Shown: positions 36,004-45,375, counted from the stretch's first letter. The stretch is 64,000 bases of DNA from Novosphingobium sp049354825 (GCF_049354825.1 NZ_CP186480.1:1860001-1924000), one strand, 5' to 3'. Numbers and translations are program-made. Notes: generated by a model from the letters alone, not told the origin.

Positions 36004-37089
36004 TCACAGCATGTGCAGCACCGCCAGCAGACCCAGCCCGATCAGGCCCAGCACCAATAGCGACAGGACCACCGTTGCGGTAACCCGTCCGCCCGCGCGG
36101 GCCACGGTCCGCATGTCGACCCCCAGACCCAGCGCCGCCATCGAGACGACCGTCAGCATCGTCGCGAGTTGACCGATCGGTGCGATCGTGGCGGCAGGTA
36201 TGAGCCCTGCCGAACGCGCCGCGACCATCGCCACGAAGCCGACGATGAACCACGGCATCACGTGCGCCAGTCCCGGTGCGCGCCGGGCGTCGCCACCGGC
36301 CACCTCCTCGCCGGCCGGAACGGCCTGCGCCGGCAAGCGGCGGGCCACTACGGCAAGGATCACGCAAACCGGCCCCAGCATCAGCACCCGCACCAATTTG
36401 ACCAGCGTTCCCATCGCGGTTGCGGCGCTTCCCAGCGGCGCGGTTGCGGCGATGACCTGCGGCACCGCATAGACGGTCAGCCCGGCGAACGCGCCGTACG
36501 CATGCGCGGACATGCCCATCGCCGTCCCCGCCACCGGCAGGCCCAGAACCACCGCAACGCCCAGGACGGCGGTAAAAGCGATCGCGGCCGCCACGTCATC
36601 GCTATCGGCACCGATCACCGGCGCGACCGCGGCGATCGCCGAGTTGCCGCAGATCGAATTGCCGCACGCCACCAGCAGCGCCATGCGCGCTGGCAATCCG
36701 AACAGTCGCCCGATCGTGAAACTGGCCGCGATCGCAAACGTGACGACCGCCACGATGCCGATCAGCATCGGCACGCCCGCCGCGGCGATCGTCGCGGCGC
36801 TGACCGATGCGCCAAGCAGGACGACCGCGATCTCCAGAACGATTGCCGCGCACACGTGCATGCCGGGATGAAAGCGCGCGCTCAGCTGCGTTGAAGACCG
36901 GATCGCGGTTCCGATCAGGATCGCCAGCACCAGGGCTTCGAGCCACGCGCGCCCGAAAACCAGACCTTCGGCAGCCTGTATCGCATAGGCGGCGCCCGTG
37001 ACCAGCAGGCAGACGGCGATACCCGGCACGAGGCCGGCCGCCGTCCTCAGCGGGCCACTCGTTGGCACGGGATAGCGTTGTTCGTGCAT
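36004..37089 (-). CDS. YeiH family putative sulfate exporter
   Basis: 361 residues from ATG 37089, about ten membrane helices. UPF0324/YeiH features: FHPGMHVCAAIVLEIAVVLLGA, LVACGNSICGNSAIAAVAPV and the PWFIVGFVAMVAARSAGL region. The function is not proven; relatives are grouped with sulfate or sulfonate exporters. Divergent from a LysR-type gene, which is the usual yeiH-yeiE arrangement. Confidence 0.82.
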   Translation of the reverse strand: MHEQRYPVPTSGPLRTAAGLVPGIAVCLLVTGAAYAIQAAEGLVFGRAWLEALVLAILIGTAIRSSTQLSARFHPGMHVCAAIVLEIAVVLLGASVSAATIAAAGVPMLIGIVAVVTFAIAASFTIGRLFGLPARMALLVACGNSICGNSAIAAVAPVIGADSDDVAAAIAFTAVLGVAVVLGLPVAGTAMGMSAHAYGAFAGLTVYAVPQVIAATAPLGSAATAMGTLVKLVRVLMLGPVCVILAVVARRLPAQAVPAGEEVAGGDARRAPGLAHVMPWFIVGFVAMVAARSAGLIPAATIAPIGQLATMLTVVSMAALGLGVDMRTVARAGGRVTATVVLSLLVLGLIGLGLLAVLHML

Positions 37090-37169
37090 AGATCGATTCC
37101 TTCGAAAAGAAGATGGCCCGTCGCCTTCAATCAATCCAACGCATTATTATTGTGAAAACGATCACGTTG

Positions 37170-37179
37170 ATTCATGAAT
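37170..37179. promoter_or_regulatory. palindrome in the YeiH/LysR divergent promoter
   Basis: ATTCATGAAT lies 6 bp before the LysR-type start in an AT-rich intergenic stretch and fits the T-N11-A style of LysR sites only loosely. Probable part of an autoregulatory site. Confidence 0.35.
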
Positions 37180-37184
37180 TTTGC

Positions 37185-38090
37185 ATGACCCTGGAGCAAT
37201 TGCGCCTCTTCCTTGCCGTAGCGGAACGCGAGCACGTGACAGCGGCGGCACGCACGCTAGGCGTGACGCAGTCAGCCGTCTCGGCCGCGATTGCCGCGCT
37301 GGAACAGCGGCACGGGGTGCGCCTGTTCGACCGGGTCGGTCGGGGGATCGTCCTCAGCGCCGCGGGGCACGCGTTCCTGCCAGAGGCACGGGCCGTTCTG
37401 GCCCAGGCGGCGGCGGCGGAACACGCGCTGGACGACCTGAGCGGGCTGGCGCGCGGTTCGCTCCGCGTCGTCGCCAGCCAGACCATCGCCGCGTACTGGC
37501 TGCCGCCGTTACTGACCGCGTATCGCAGCCGCTATCCGGGCATCGCGCTCGACGTCGGGATCGACAATACCCAGGCTGCGGCAGCGCTCGTGCACGCCGG
37601 CGAAGCCGATCTCGGCTTCGTCGAAGGGATGGTCGACAATCCCGCGCTGGAACAGTGGACGGTGGGTGAGGACCGGCTCGTGCTGGTTGGACACACGCCG
37701 TTCGGCGTCGCTTCGATCGACCCAGATTGGCTGCGCCGCGCCCGCTGGATTGTCCGCGAAGCCGGGTCAGGGACCCGTTCGGCGCTGGATGCGCGCCTGA
37801 GGGGCCTGGGGATTGATCCGTCCCTGCTGGATATCGCACTGGTTCTTCCCGCCAATGAAAGCGTGCGCACGGCAGTGGAATCGGGTGCGGGCATCGCGGC
37901 CTTGTCAGCCCTGGTCGTGGCGCCATCGCTGGCGGCGGGAACGCTTCACGCCGCACCGATGACGTTTGCCGCCCGGCCGTTCTTCGCCCTCAGGCACAAG
38001 GACCGCTACATGAGCCATGCGGCGCAGGCGCTGTCGGCCCTGCTGGCCGGGCCGACCGACGCCGCCACGCGCGCGGACCGTTCAGCCTGA
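37185..38090 (+). CDS. LysR family transcriptional regulator (YeiE/CysB-like)
   Basis: 301 residues from ATG 37185 (MTLEQLRLFLAVAEREHVTA); the upstream in-frame extension is AT-rich and unlikely. HTH: AAARTLGVTQSAVSAAIAALEQ. The effector domain begins at GSLRVVASQTIAAYWLPPLL. It is divergent from the YeiH gene and probably controls it. Convergent with glpX. Confidence 0.88.
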   Translation: MTLEQLRLFLAVAEREHVTAAARTLGVTQSAVSAAIAALEQRHGVRLFDRVGRGIVLSAAGHAFLPEARAVLAQAAAAEHALDDLSGLARGSLRVVASQTIAAYWLPPLLTAYRSRYPGIALDVGIDNTQAAAALVHAGEADLGFVEGMVDNPALEQWTVGEDRLVLVGHTPFGVASIDPDWLRRARWIVREAGSGTRSALDARLRGLGIDPSLLDIALVLPANESVRTAVESGAGIAALSALVVAPSLAAGTLHAAPMTFAARPFFALRHKDRYMSHAAQALSALLAGPTDAATRADRSA

Positions 38091-38125
38091 CGCCCGGCTT
38101 CTGATCAGTCTGCTTAGTGCAAGCT

Positions 38126-39115
38126 TCACCGCGGCTTGCGGTGTTCGCCCTTGACCCAGCGGACGGTGCCGGTGCTGGCGCGCATGACCACGCTTTCGGT
38201 GGTGATCGAGCCGTCCTTGCGGCGCTTGACCCCGGCCAGCAGCGACCCGTCGGTCACGCCGGTGGCGGCGAAGATGCAGTCGCCCTTGGCAAGTTCTTCC
38301 AGCTTGTAGATCTTGCCCAGGTCCTCGATGCCCCATTTGCGGGCGCGGGCCTTTTCATCATCGTTGCGGAACAGCAGCCGGCCGTTGAACTGGCCGCCGA
38401 CGCAGCGCAGCGCCGCGGCGGCGAGCACGCCCTCGGGCGCGCCGCCACTGCCCATGTACATGTCGATCGTGGTGTCGGGATCGGTGGTGGCGATCACGCC
38501 GGCCACGTCGCCGTCGCCGATCAGCACGATGCCGCAGCCGATGCCGCGCAGTTCGGCAATAAGGTCGGCATGGCGCGGGCGGTCAAGCACGCAGACGATG
38601 ATCTCGTCCGGCTGGACGCCCTTCGCCGCGGCCACCGCTTCGACGTTCTGGGTCGGGGTCTTGGCCAGGTCGATCACGCCGTCGGGATAGCCGGGCCCGA
38701 CCGCCAGCTTGTCCATGTAGACGTCGGGTGCGTTGAGCAGGCAGCCATGTTCGGCGGCGGCAAGCACCGCCAGGCTGTTGGGGCCGGCCTTGGCGGTGAT
38801 CGTGGTCCCTTCCAGCGGGTCGAGCGCGATGTCTATCTTGGGCCCGGTGCCGATCGCGCCGCCGACCTTTTCGCCGATGTAGAGCATGGGCGCCTCGTCG
38901 CGCTCACCCTCTCCGATCACCACGGTGCCGTCGATGGGAAGCTCGTCGAAGGCCTTGCGCATCGCCTCGACAGCGGCGGCATCGGCGGCCTTTTCGTCGC
39001 CGCGTCCGATCAGCTTGCTGGCGCCGACGGCGGCCGCCTCGGTCACCCGGACCATTTCCATGACCAGGACGCGGTCGAGGATGTCGCTGCTCTTCGGGCT
39101 GGCGGTGCTGGTCAT
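38126..39115 (-). CDS. glpX: class II fructose-1,6-bisphosphatase
   Basis: 329 residues. Li+-sensitive phosphatase motifs: VVIGEGERDEAPMLYIGE and DIALDPLEGTTITAK; the substrate loop YMGSGGAPEGVLAAAAL is intact. It hydrolyses fructose-1,6-bisphosphate in gluconeogenesis. Confidence 0.93.
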   Translation of the reverse strand: MTSTASPKSSDILDRVLVMEMVRVTEAAAVGASKLIGRGDEKAADAAAVEAMRKAFDELPIDGTVVIGEGERDEAPMLYIGEKVGGAIGTGPKIDIALDPLEGTTITAKAGPNSLAVLAAAEHGCLLNAPDVYMDKLAVGPGYPDGVIDLAKTPTQNVEAVAAAKGVQPDEIIVCVLDRPRHADLIAELRGIGCGIVLIGDGDVAGVIATTDPDTTIDMYMGSGGAPEGVLAAAALRCVGGQFNGRLLFRNDDEKARARKWGIEDLGKIYKLEELAKGDCIFAATGVTDGSLLAGVKRRKDGSITTESVVMRASTGTVRWVKGEHRKPR

Positions 39116-39248
39116 GGTCTGGCGTTTTCCCTTGTCTGTCGGCGCGCGCTTACTGGCCGCCGCGCGGCTTGTCGAGCATCGCGGTTAGCCGCGTTCAGCG
39201 GCAATTCAGTGACGAAAGCGTGCCTGACGGCGCGCAAGGAGGGCGGGA

Positions 39249-39677
39249 ATGGGGAAGCTGACGGCGCTCGCGATGGCCGCCCTGTTGCTGCCCGCAGCAG
39301 GGCCGGGAAACGCGCAGTCGATGACCGCCGAAGAAGCGCTGGCCGCCGCCCAGGGTCGCACCGGGGCGGACAGCGTGTCGCGCCGCTGCCGCCCGTCGAG
39401 CGGCGACGAGATCGTGGTCTGCGCCGATCGCGGCGAGGACCAGCGCGTCCCGCCGACATCCGAAACCGATCCCAATTCACGCGCCGCGCGCGAAGTGCGC
39501 GATGGCGACACCCTGCGCCCCCCGCAGATGGACCGCGGATCGTGCCGCGGCCAGCCGGGATGCGTGATCGGCGGCTGGGCGCCGCCGCCGGTCTATTACG
39601 TCGATCTGGACAAGATCCCCAAGCCGCCCGCGGGCAGCGACGCCGACAAAGTGGCGAAGGGAGAGCTGCGGAACTAG
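39249..39677 (+). CDS. secreted hypothetical protein
   Basis: 142 residues, signal peptide (MGKLTALAMAALLLPAAGPGNAQ). The mature part has four cysteines (RRCRPSSGDEIVVCADRG; GSCRGQPGCVIGGW), likely two disulfides, and a proline-rich end. The pattern IVVCADRG is common in small sphingomonad periplasmic proteins of unknown role. Convergent with the BamE-like gene, overlapping by 4 bp. Confidence 0.7.
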   Translation: MGKLTALAMAALLLPAAGPGNAQSMTAEEALAAAQGRTGADSVSRRCRPSSGDEIVVCADRGEDQRVPPTSETDPNSRAAREVRDGDTLRPPQMDRGSCRGQPGCVIGGWAPPPVYYVDLDKIPKPPAGSDADKVAKGELRN

Positions 39678-40159
39678 CTGCCGTTCGGGCCCTGGCCCTG
39701 CGCCGGCGCGTTGGACCCACCGGCGCCGTTGACCGAACCGATATTGCCGAACAGGTCTTCAAGGAAGCTGCGGTCGCGGCCCAGCGTGGGCGTGGCGTGA
39801 CCGTCGGGATTGAGGTTAACGACCTTCTCCGCGCCGCTCTTGTCGACGCCGACGACATTTCCCGAGGGGTCGAAGCGGACGCGCAGCACGGTCTGGTCGT
39901 ACGTGCGCGGACGATTGAAGGCGGCCTGCTTGGTATCGATCGACAGGTAGTACCAGTCCTGCTGGCCGAACTGGCTGACGAACGTGGGACGGCCCAGCGT
40001 CCGCTCGACCGACAGCTTGTTGTCGATGCCCGGCTGGACCGAATCGACCAGCGCCTGGTCGGCGAGGTAACCGCGGTGGTCCTTGATCGAGGCGCAGCCC
40101 GAGGCAAGGATCGCCAGCCCGGCAACTGCAACCATCGCGCGCATCCGCGTCTTTACCAT
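39674..40159 (-). CDS. bamE: BamE/SmpA-like outer membrane lipoprotein
   Basis: 161 residues with a lipoprotein signal (MRAMVAVAGLAILASGCASIK, lipobox LASGC). SmpA/OmlA core: VDSVQPGIDNKLSVERTLGRPTF and QQDWYYLSIDTKQAAF. It belongs to the BAM complex that inserts beta-barrels. The low-complexity C-terminus (GGSNAPAQGQGPNGS) is an extension. Confidence 0.85.
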   Translation of the reverse strand: MVKTRMRAMVAVAGLAILASGCASIKDHRGYLADQALVDSVQPGIDNKLSVERTLGRPTFVSQFGQQDWYYLSIDTKQAAFNRPRTYDQTVLRVRFDPSGNVVGVDKSGAEKVVNLNPDGHATPTLGRDRSFLEDLFGNIGSVNGAGGSNAPAQGQGPNGS

Positions 40160-40314
40160 CGTAACTCTGCTCCAGCCCGTGGACCCGGGGTAGCCGGCCT
40201 TTGCGCCGTCCCCGCGATCGGGTATCGGCGCGAGCCTTAGAGGCGCCCGGCAATTCCCGCAATGGCGCTTGACCCGGCGGGCTTTAATCGCCGGTGAATG
40301 AAGGAGAACCCGAC

Positions 40315-40827
40315 GTGACCCTGCTGGCCCGGCTGTTCGGTTCGAAGCCAGACCCGCGCGAGGCGCTGGTCCCGCTGTGGCAGTGGAGCGTGCAGACCGC
40401 GCGCGATCCGCGCTGGTACCGCGACGGCGGCGTGGCCGACAGCGTATCGGGCCGCTTCGACATGGTCGTCCACGTCCTCGCCCTGGTGATGCTGCGCGCC
40501 GAGCACGGCCCCGACGCGGCCGAGCGAACCGCCCGGCTGACCGAGCTGTTCGTCGACGAGATGGACGGCCAGCTGCGCGAGGAGGGCGTCGGCGACGTCG
40601 TCGTCGGCAAGCGGGTGGGCAAGCTGATGCAGGCGCTGGGCGGCCGCATCGCGGCGCTGCGCAGCAGCAGCGACGACGCCGCCGCGCGCGAAGCCGCCGT
40701 GCGCCGCAATATCACCTTCGTCGAGGGCGGCGGCGACCCGGCGTTGGTGGTCGCCGACCTCACCGCGCTGGAAGCGCGCCTGGCGGCGGCGGACGACGCG
40801 GCACTGCTGGCGGGACAGGTGCCATGA
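40315..40827 (+). CDS. ubiquinol-cytochrome c chaperone family protein (Cbp3-like)
   Basis: 170 residues from GTG 40315 with AAGGAG 9 bp upstream; another GTG at 40294 is weaker. The pattern WYRDGGVADSVSGRFDMVVHVLALVMLR with VDEMDGQLREEGVGDVVVGK is that of the bacterial relatives of mitochondrial Cbp3/UQCC1, which help cytochrome b assembly of complex III. Overlaps the DUF177 gene downstream, an order common in sphingomonads. Confidence 0.83.
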   Translation: MTLLARLFGSKPDPREALVPLWQWSVQTARDPRWYRDGGVADSVSGRFDMVVHVLALVMLRAEHGPDAAERTARLTELFVDEMDGQLREEGVGDVVVGKRVGKLMQALGGRIAALRSSSDDAAAREAAVRRNITFVEGGGDPALVVADLTALEARLAAADDAALLAGQVP

Positions 40828-41330
40828 GCGAGATGGAGCGCTGGTATGACCGCAAGCGTCTGCCCGAAGGCGCGCAGGCGATCGTCGCCGATCCGGGCGA
40901 GCGCGAAGCGCTGGCGCGGCGCTTCGCCATTGTTTCCATCGCGCGGTTCGAGGTGCTGGTGACCCTGGCCGACGACGGCACGGCGGTGACCGCGACGGGC
41001 ACGCTGGTGGCGGATGTGGTGCAGCCGTGCGCGGTATCGGGCGAAGACCTGGCGGTGCACATCGCCGAGCCGGTCTCGCTCCGCTTCGTGGCGCCTTATG
41101 CGGGGCCGGGCAGCGAGGACGAGGAGCTTGACGTCGCGATGCTCGATGAGATCGAGATCGAGGACGACCGCTTCGACCTGGGCGAAGCGATCGCGCAGGA
41201 ACTAGCGCTGGCGATCGATCCTTTCGCGACCGGTGAGCATGCCGAGGAGACGCGCCGTGCCGCCGGGCTGATCGACGAAACGGCGAGCGGGCCGTTCGCC
41301 GCGCTCGCCGCCCTGAAAAAGCCGAACTGA
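40824..41330 (+). CDS. DUF177 (YceD) family protein
   Basis: 168 residues. DUF177 features: RFEVLVTLADDGTAVTATGTL, VQPCAVSGEDL and the acidic region DEIEIEDDRFDLGEAIAQELALAIDPF. The family is linked to 23S rRNA/50S assembly and normally neighbours rpmF or plsX. Here it follows the Cbp3-like gene and faces ssb. Confidence 0.82.
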   Translation: MSEMERWYDRKRLPEGAQAIVADPGEREALARRFAIVSIARFEVLVTLADDGTAVTATGTLVADVVQPCAVSGEDLAVHIAEPVSLRFVAPYAGPGSEDEELDVAMLDEIEIEDDRFDLGEAIAQELALAIDPFATGEHAEETRRAAGLIDETASGPFAALAALKKPN

Positions 41331-41338
41331 CTGTCAGC

Positions 41339-41863
41339 TCAGAACGGGATATCGTCGTCGAGATCGTCGGCGAAACCGCCCTTGGCGCCGCCGCCCGACG
41401 CTCCACCGCCCGACGCGCCGCCGGTCGATCCCCAGTCGCTGCCGCCCGAACGCTGGCCGCCGCCGCCCCAGTCGCCGCCGCTGCGCTGGCCGCCACCGCC
41501 GGCGCCGCCCTGCGGGCCGTCGAGCATTGTCAGCACCGAGCCGGGGCCCTGCAGCACCACTTCGGTCGAGTAGCGGTCATTGCCCGACTGGTCCTGCCAC
41601 TTGCGCGTGCGCAGCTGGCCTTCGACGTAGATTTTCGAACCCTTCTTGAGGAAGCGCTCGACCACCCCGACCAGACCTTCGGAAAAGATTGCCACGGTGT
41701 GCCACTCGGTCCGCTCCTGGCGGTCGCCGGTGTTGCGGTCCTTCCACGATTCGGAGGTGGCGACGCGTAGGTTGGCGACCTTGCCGCCGTTCTGGAACGA
41801 GCGGATTTCCGGGTCGGCCCCGAGATTGCCCACGAGGATGACCTTGTTGACGCTGCCTGCCAT
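41339..41863 (-). CDS. ssb: single-stranded DNA-binding protein
   Basis: 174 residues from ATG 41863 (MAGSVNKVILVGNLGADPE). OB-fold of about 110 residues (FQNGGKVANLRVATSE; WHTVAIFSEGL), a Gly/Ser-rich linker and the acidic tip DLDDDIPF that recruits partner proteins. Essential in replication and repair. feoB ends 10 bp upstream on the same strand. Confidence 0.95.
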   Translation of the reverse strand: MAGSVNKVILVGNLGADPEIRSFQNGGKVANLRVATSESWKDRNTGDRQERTEWHTVAIFSEGLVGVVERFLKKGSKIYVEGQLRTRKWQDQSGNDRYSTEVVLQGPGSVLTMLDGPQGGAGGGGQRSGGDWGGGGQRSGGSDWGSTGGASGGGASGGGAKGGFADDLDDDIPF

Positions 41864-41873
41864 GAATGCCTCT

Positions 41874-43718
41874 CTAAAGCCCGAGCGCCACTGCGCCCCA
41901 GTAAGTGATTCCGGCAAACAGGTAGGCTAATCCGAACAGGTAGAGCAACATGAACGCGGGCCATTTCCACCCGTTCGTTTCGCGGCGGGTTACCGCGATC
42001 GTGCTCATGCACTGGGGCGCGAAGACGAACCAGGCGAGGAACGCCAGCGCGGTCGGCAGGCTCCAGTGCGACGCCAGCTGCGGGCCCAGCGCCTGCGCAG
42101 TTGCCGCGTCGTCCCCCGCGGCGCTCACCGCGTAAGTCGTCGCCAGCGAAGCGACCGCGACTTCGCGCGCGGCCATCGCCGGGATCAGCGCCAGCGCGAT
42201 GTCGCGGTTGAAGCCGATCGGCTGGACGACGACCGCCAGGCCGTTGGCGAGATGCCCCGCGATCGAGGCGTCGACCTGGTCCTGCCCGGGCGCCGCGCGC
42301 GGCACGTTCAGTAGCAGCCACAGTCCCACCGTGACGGTGAATATGATCGTGCCGGCGCGGCGCAGGAAAATCCACGCGCGCTGCCACAAGCCGATGGCGA
42401 GGTCCGAGAAGCGCGGCAGCTGGTACTTGGGCAGTTCCATGATGAAGCCCGAGGCCGTGCCCCGGGTCACCGAGCGGCGCAGCAGCAGCGCCACCACCAT
42501 CGCGCCGACGATGCCGGCAAGGTAGAGGGTGAACAGCACCAGCCCCTGCAAGCCGATCCCGAAACCGACCGTGCGCGCCGGGATGAAGGCGCCGATGATC
42601 ACAGCGTATACGGGTAGCCGCGCCGAACAGGTCATCAGCGGCGCGACCAGGATGGTGGTCAGACGGTCCTTGGGATCTGCGATGGAGCGCGTCGCCATGA
42701 TCCCCGGGATCGCGCAGGCGAAGCTCGACAGCAGCGGGATGAAGCTGCGCCCGGATAGGCCGACGCGCGCCATCAGCCGGTCCATCAGGAACGCTGCCCG
42801 CGCCATGTAGCCGGATGCTTCCATCGCCAGGATGAAAGCGAACAGGATCACGATCTGCGGCAGGAAGACCACCACCGAGCCGACCCCGGCAATCACCCCG
42901 TCGGTGATGAAATCGCGGGCGATCGATGCCGGCAAGGCGCTGCGCACCGCCCCGTCGAGCAGGCCGACACCAGCCTCGAGCGCATCGGCGAACGGGGTCG
43001 CGCCGGCGAACACCGCCTGGAACATCACGAACAGGAACGCGAACAGGATCGCCGGCCCGCCCCAAGGGTGGAGGAGCACGCGGTCGAGGCGGGTGTGGAG
43101 CCGGTGGCGCGCGGTTTCGGACAGGATCGCGGCGTCGGCGATGGCGTGCGCAGACATCCGCCGCTCGGTCTGGTCGAGGTGCGGGCGCGGAGGATCGGCC
43201 TTGCGCGCCTCAGCCGCGGCGATCGCGGCGCTGAGTTCTGAGAGGCCCTTGCGCCGCACCGCCACGGTCTCGACGACTGGTACGCCGAGCGCCTCGGCCA
43301 AAGCTGCGGCGTCGAGCACCAGCCCGTCGCGCGCGGCAAGGTCAACCATGTTGAGCGCGACCACGGTCGGCCGCCCCAGCGCGATCACTTCTTGCGCGAA
43401 AACCAGGTGCTGCTCGAGGTTCGAGGCATCTAGAACGATCACCAGGACTTCGGGCGCGGGCTCGCCCGGAAACTCCCCCAAGATGACCTTGCGGGTCACT
43501 TCCTCGTCAGGGCTGGTCGGGTTGAGGCCGTAGGACCCGGGCAGGTCGGTCAGTTCGACCGGTTCGCCCGAGGGCAGGATCAGCCGCCCGGCCTTCCGCT
43601 CCACTGTGACGCCGGGATAGTTGGCGATCTTCTGACGGGCGCCGGTCAGCGCGTTGAACAGCGCGCTCTTGCCGGCGTTGGGATTGCCGACCAGCGCGGC
43701 ACTGCGCAAGCGGGTCAC
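41874..43718 (-). CDS. feoB: ferrous iron transporter B
   Basis: 614 residues from GTG 43718. N-terminal G domain: GNPNAGKSALFNALTG (P-loop), YPGVTVERKAG, DLPGSYGLNP, then a helical linker and the membrane part with two gate regions. It takes up Fe2+ across the inner membrane. It is shorter than E. coli FeoB (about 770), typical of this clade. feoA is 10 bp upstream. Confidence 0.93.
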   Translation of the reverse strand: MTRLRSAALVGNPNAGKSALFNALTGARQKIANYPGVTVERKAGRLILPSGEPVELTDLPGSYGLNPTSPDEEVTRKVILGEFPGEPAPEVLVIVLDASNLEQHLVFAQEVIALGRPTVVALNMVDLAARDGLVLDAAALAEALGVPVVETVAVRRKGLSELSAAIAAAEARKADPPRPHLDQTERRMSAHAIADAAILSETARHRLHTRLDRVLLHPWGGPAILFAFLFVMFQAVFAGATPFADALEAGVGLLDGAVRSALPASIARDFITDGVIAGVGSVVVFLPQIVILFAFILAMEASGYMARAAFLMDRLMARVGLSGRSFIPLLSSFACAIPGIMATRSIADPKDRLTTILVAPLMTCSARLPVYAVIIGAFIPARTVGFGIGLQGLVLFTLYLAGIVGAMVVALLLRRSVTRGTASGFIMELPKYQLPRFSDLAIGLWQRAWIFLRRAGTIIFTVTVGLWLLLNVPRAAPGQDQVDASIAGHLANGLAVVVQPIGFNRDIALALIPAMAAREVAVASLATTYAVSAAGDDAATAQALGPQLASHWSLPTALAFLAWFVFAPQCMSTIAVTRRETNGWKWPAFMLLYLFGLAYLFAGITYWGAVALGL

Positions 43719-43728
43719 GCGGCCATGC

Positions 43729-43968
43729 TCACAGCGTTTCGACCGTCATCGCCGCGGCGTGCGCGCGCCGCAGGGCCACCGTCATCCGCCCGATCAGCAG
43801 CGCGATCGGATCGCCGCCGCCGAACACCCCCCGGTGCGCGATCGCGACCCGTGCGCCGGTGTCGAGCCCAAGCGCGCGCAACCGCTCACCCTCGTCGGGA
43901 GCGAGGCACGACCAGTCGACCGCGAGGATGCGGGCGCGCTGGCCGATGGCAAGGGAGTCGAGCGTCAT
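43729..43968 (-). CDS. feoA: ferrous iron transport protein A
   Basis: 79 residues from ATG 43968 (MTLDSLAIGQRARILAVDWS); SH3-like FeoA domain with LRALGLDTGARVAIAHRG. Works with FeoB. A Fur-like palindrome lies 33 bp upstream. Confidence 0.88.
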   Translation of the reverse strand: MTLDSLAIGQRARILAVDWSCLAPDEGERLRALGLDTGARVAIAHRGVFGGGDPIALLIGRMTVALRRAHAAAMTVETL

Positions 43969-44000
43969 GACAGGCCGGGCGCTGCCACAGGGCCGTTCTA

Positions 44001-44019
44001 ATTGCAACTGGTTCGCAAT
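44001..44019. promoter_or_regulatory. Fur-box-like palindrome upstream of feoAB
   Basis: ATTGCAACTGGTTCGCAAT: the ends ATTGC and GCAAT are inverted repeats, and the TTGCNA..TTCGCAA look resembles alphaproteobacterial Fur sites. Position 33 bp before feoA supports iron control. Confidence 0.5.
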
Positions 44020-44025
44020 AAGCGG

Positions 44026-44682
44026 TCAGCGGGCCGGGTAGCGCAGACGGCCCAGGAAGCGCGCCGCGCTGAACCCGGGCCGTTCGGGATCGAGCAGGCG
44101 CGCCTTGGCCTTTTCGAATTGCATCACCCCGTCGATGCGACGATTGAGGAACGCGCGCGTTTCGGCGCCGCCGTCGCTTTCGTCGTGGGCATGGACCGCG
44201 AGCGTCGCGGCATAGATGCCCGCCAGGATCGCACGCTTGGTATAGTGGTTGTAATCGGTCGCGGCATCGCCAGCGAGCCGCCACATCGCGTCGGCCGAAT
44301 GCCACCCGGCCCTGAGCGCCTGGGGAACGTTCTGCGGCATCGCCAGCACGGCGAGCGCCCGGCGCAGCGCCTCGCGGTCGCCCGCGGCGTCGAGGCGGAA
44401 CTGGACGAGGCGGCGGATCCGCTCACGAATGGGCAGCGCCGCCAGCGTCGCTGGCGGTAGCGCGCGCGCCATGTCGGCATCGATCCGAGCGATCCACGCC
44501 AGCACCATGTCGAGGGCGCCGCGCGGAAAGGCCAGCCGCGCCGCCGCCGGATCGAGACCGACCTCGGCCGCCGCGTTCGTGACCGCCTCGTCGCTCCAGC
44601 CGTCGAACACCGCGGCGCGCGCCACGGCCGGCGCCAGTTCCAGCGCCAGTTCGGGCAGGGTAAGGTCGGCGTGACCGGCCAC
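44026..44682 (-). CDS. COQ9 family protein
   Basis: 218 residues, all helical. TetR-like N-terminal part (VFDGWSDEAVTNAAAEVGLDP) and the lipid-binding C-terminal part (AMWRLAGDAATDYNHYTKRAILAGIYAATL), the typical COQ9 core. COQ9 presents ubiquinone precursors to COQ7. No other ubiquinone gene is adjacent. Confidence 0.85.
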   Translation of the reverse strand: MAGHADLTLPELALELAPAVARAAVFDGWSDEAVTNAAAEVGLDPAAARLAFPRGALDMVLAWIARIDADMARALPPATLAALPIRERIRRLVQFRLDAAGDREALRRALAVLAMPQNVPQALRAGWHSADAMWRLAGDAATDYNHYTKRAILAGIYAATLAVHAHDESDGGAETRAFLNRRIDGVMQFEKAKARLLDPERPGFSAARFLGRLRYPAR

Positions 44683-44683
44683 G

Positions 44684-45289
44684 TTAGAGCGAGGGGCCGT
44701 ACTTGGCGCCCGGCTTGGCGGCGGTGCTGACCGGAGCCTTCAGCAAGGCGACGAAGTTGCCGCCGCGGCGATCTTCATCGGCCGCGTAATCGCGTGCAGT
44801 GCGGCCCGAATTGTCAGCCTGGTCAAGGTTCGCACCGGCCGCGACCAGCACTTTCACCAGTTCGGCGTTGCGGTTGTGGATCGCGGTGATCAGCGGCGTC
44901 TCACCGATGTTGTCGCGTTCGTTGAGCAAGGCGCCGCGCTGCGCCAGCAAGGTTGCCGCGGCGGTAAAGTTGGTGTTGACCGCGACTTGCAGCGGGGTCT
45001 GCCCCTTGGCGTCGCGCGCATTGATGTTGGCGCCCGAACGTACGAGCTGGCCCACCCAGTCAAGCCGGCGCTTGCCGATGGCGATGTGCAGGCCGGTCTC
45101 GCCGCTGACCGAATCGGCGGTGTTGACGTCGACCTTGTCGCTAAGCGCTTGCAGGGCGGCGGTGTCGTCTCCGCTTCGCAGCGCCTGGAGGAACTTGTGG
45201 CTGGGCGAAAACTGCGCCGCGGCCGGAAGCGGCGCGGCCAGCACCGACAGGGCCAGCGCGGCCGAAGCGAAGACACGGGCGGAAAACAA
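44684..45289 (-). CDS. exported ankyrin-repeat protein
   Basis: 201 residues from TTG 45289, chosen because AGGAGG (45298-45303) sits 8 bp upstream and a clean signal peptide follows (SARVFASAALALSVLAA...AAAQ). Four ankyrin repeats: GETGLHIAIGKRRLDWVGQL, GQTPLQVAVNTNFTAAATLL, GETPLITAIHNRNAELVKVL and the last, NSGRTARDYA. Probably a periplasmic protein-binding scaffold. A longer in-frame reading to 45499 has no ribosome site and is Arg-rich. Confidence 0.82.
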   Translation of the reverse strand: MFSARVFASAALALSVLAAPLPAAAQFSPSHKFLQALRSGDDTAALQALSDKVDVNTADSVSGETGLHIAIGKRRLDWVGQLVRSGANINARDAKGQTPLQVAVNTNFTAAATLLAQRGALLNERDNIGETPLITAIHNRNAELVKVLVAAGANLDQADNSGRTARDYAADEDRRGGNFVALLKAPVSTAAKPGAKYGPSL

Positions 45290-45375
45290 CTTGGAAGCCT
45301 CCTGTTGGCTGCGGCACGGGGCGAAAGCGCCGTCGCCGCGCCGCGTTCGCCTTGCACCGGTGAGTTTAGCAGAGC

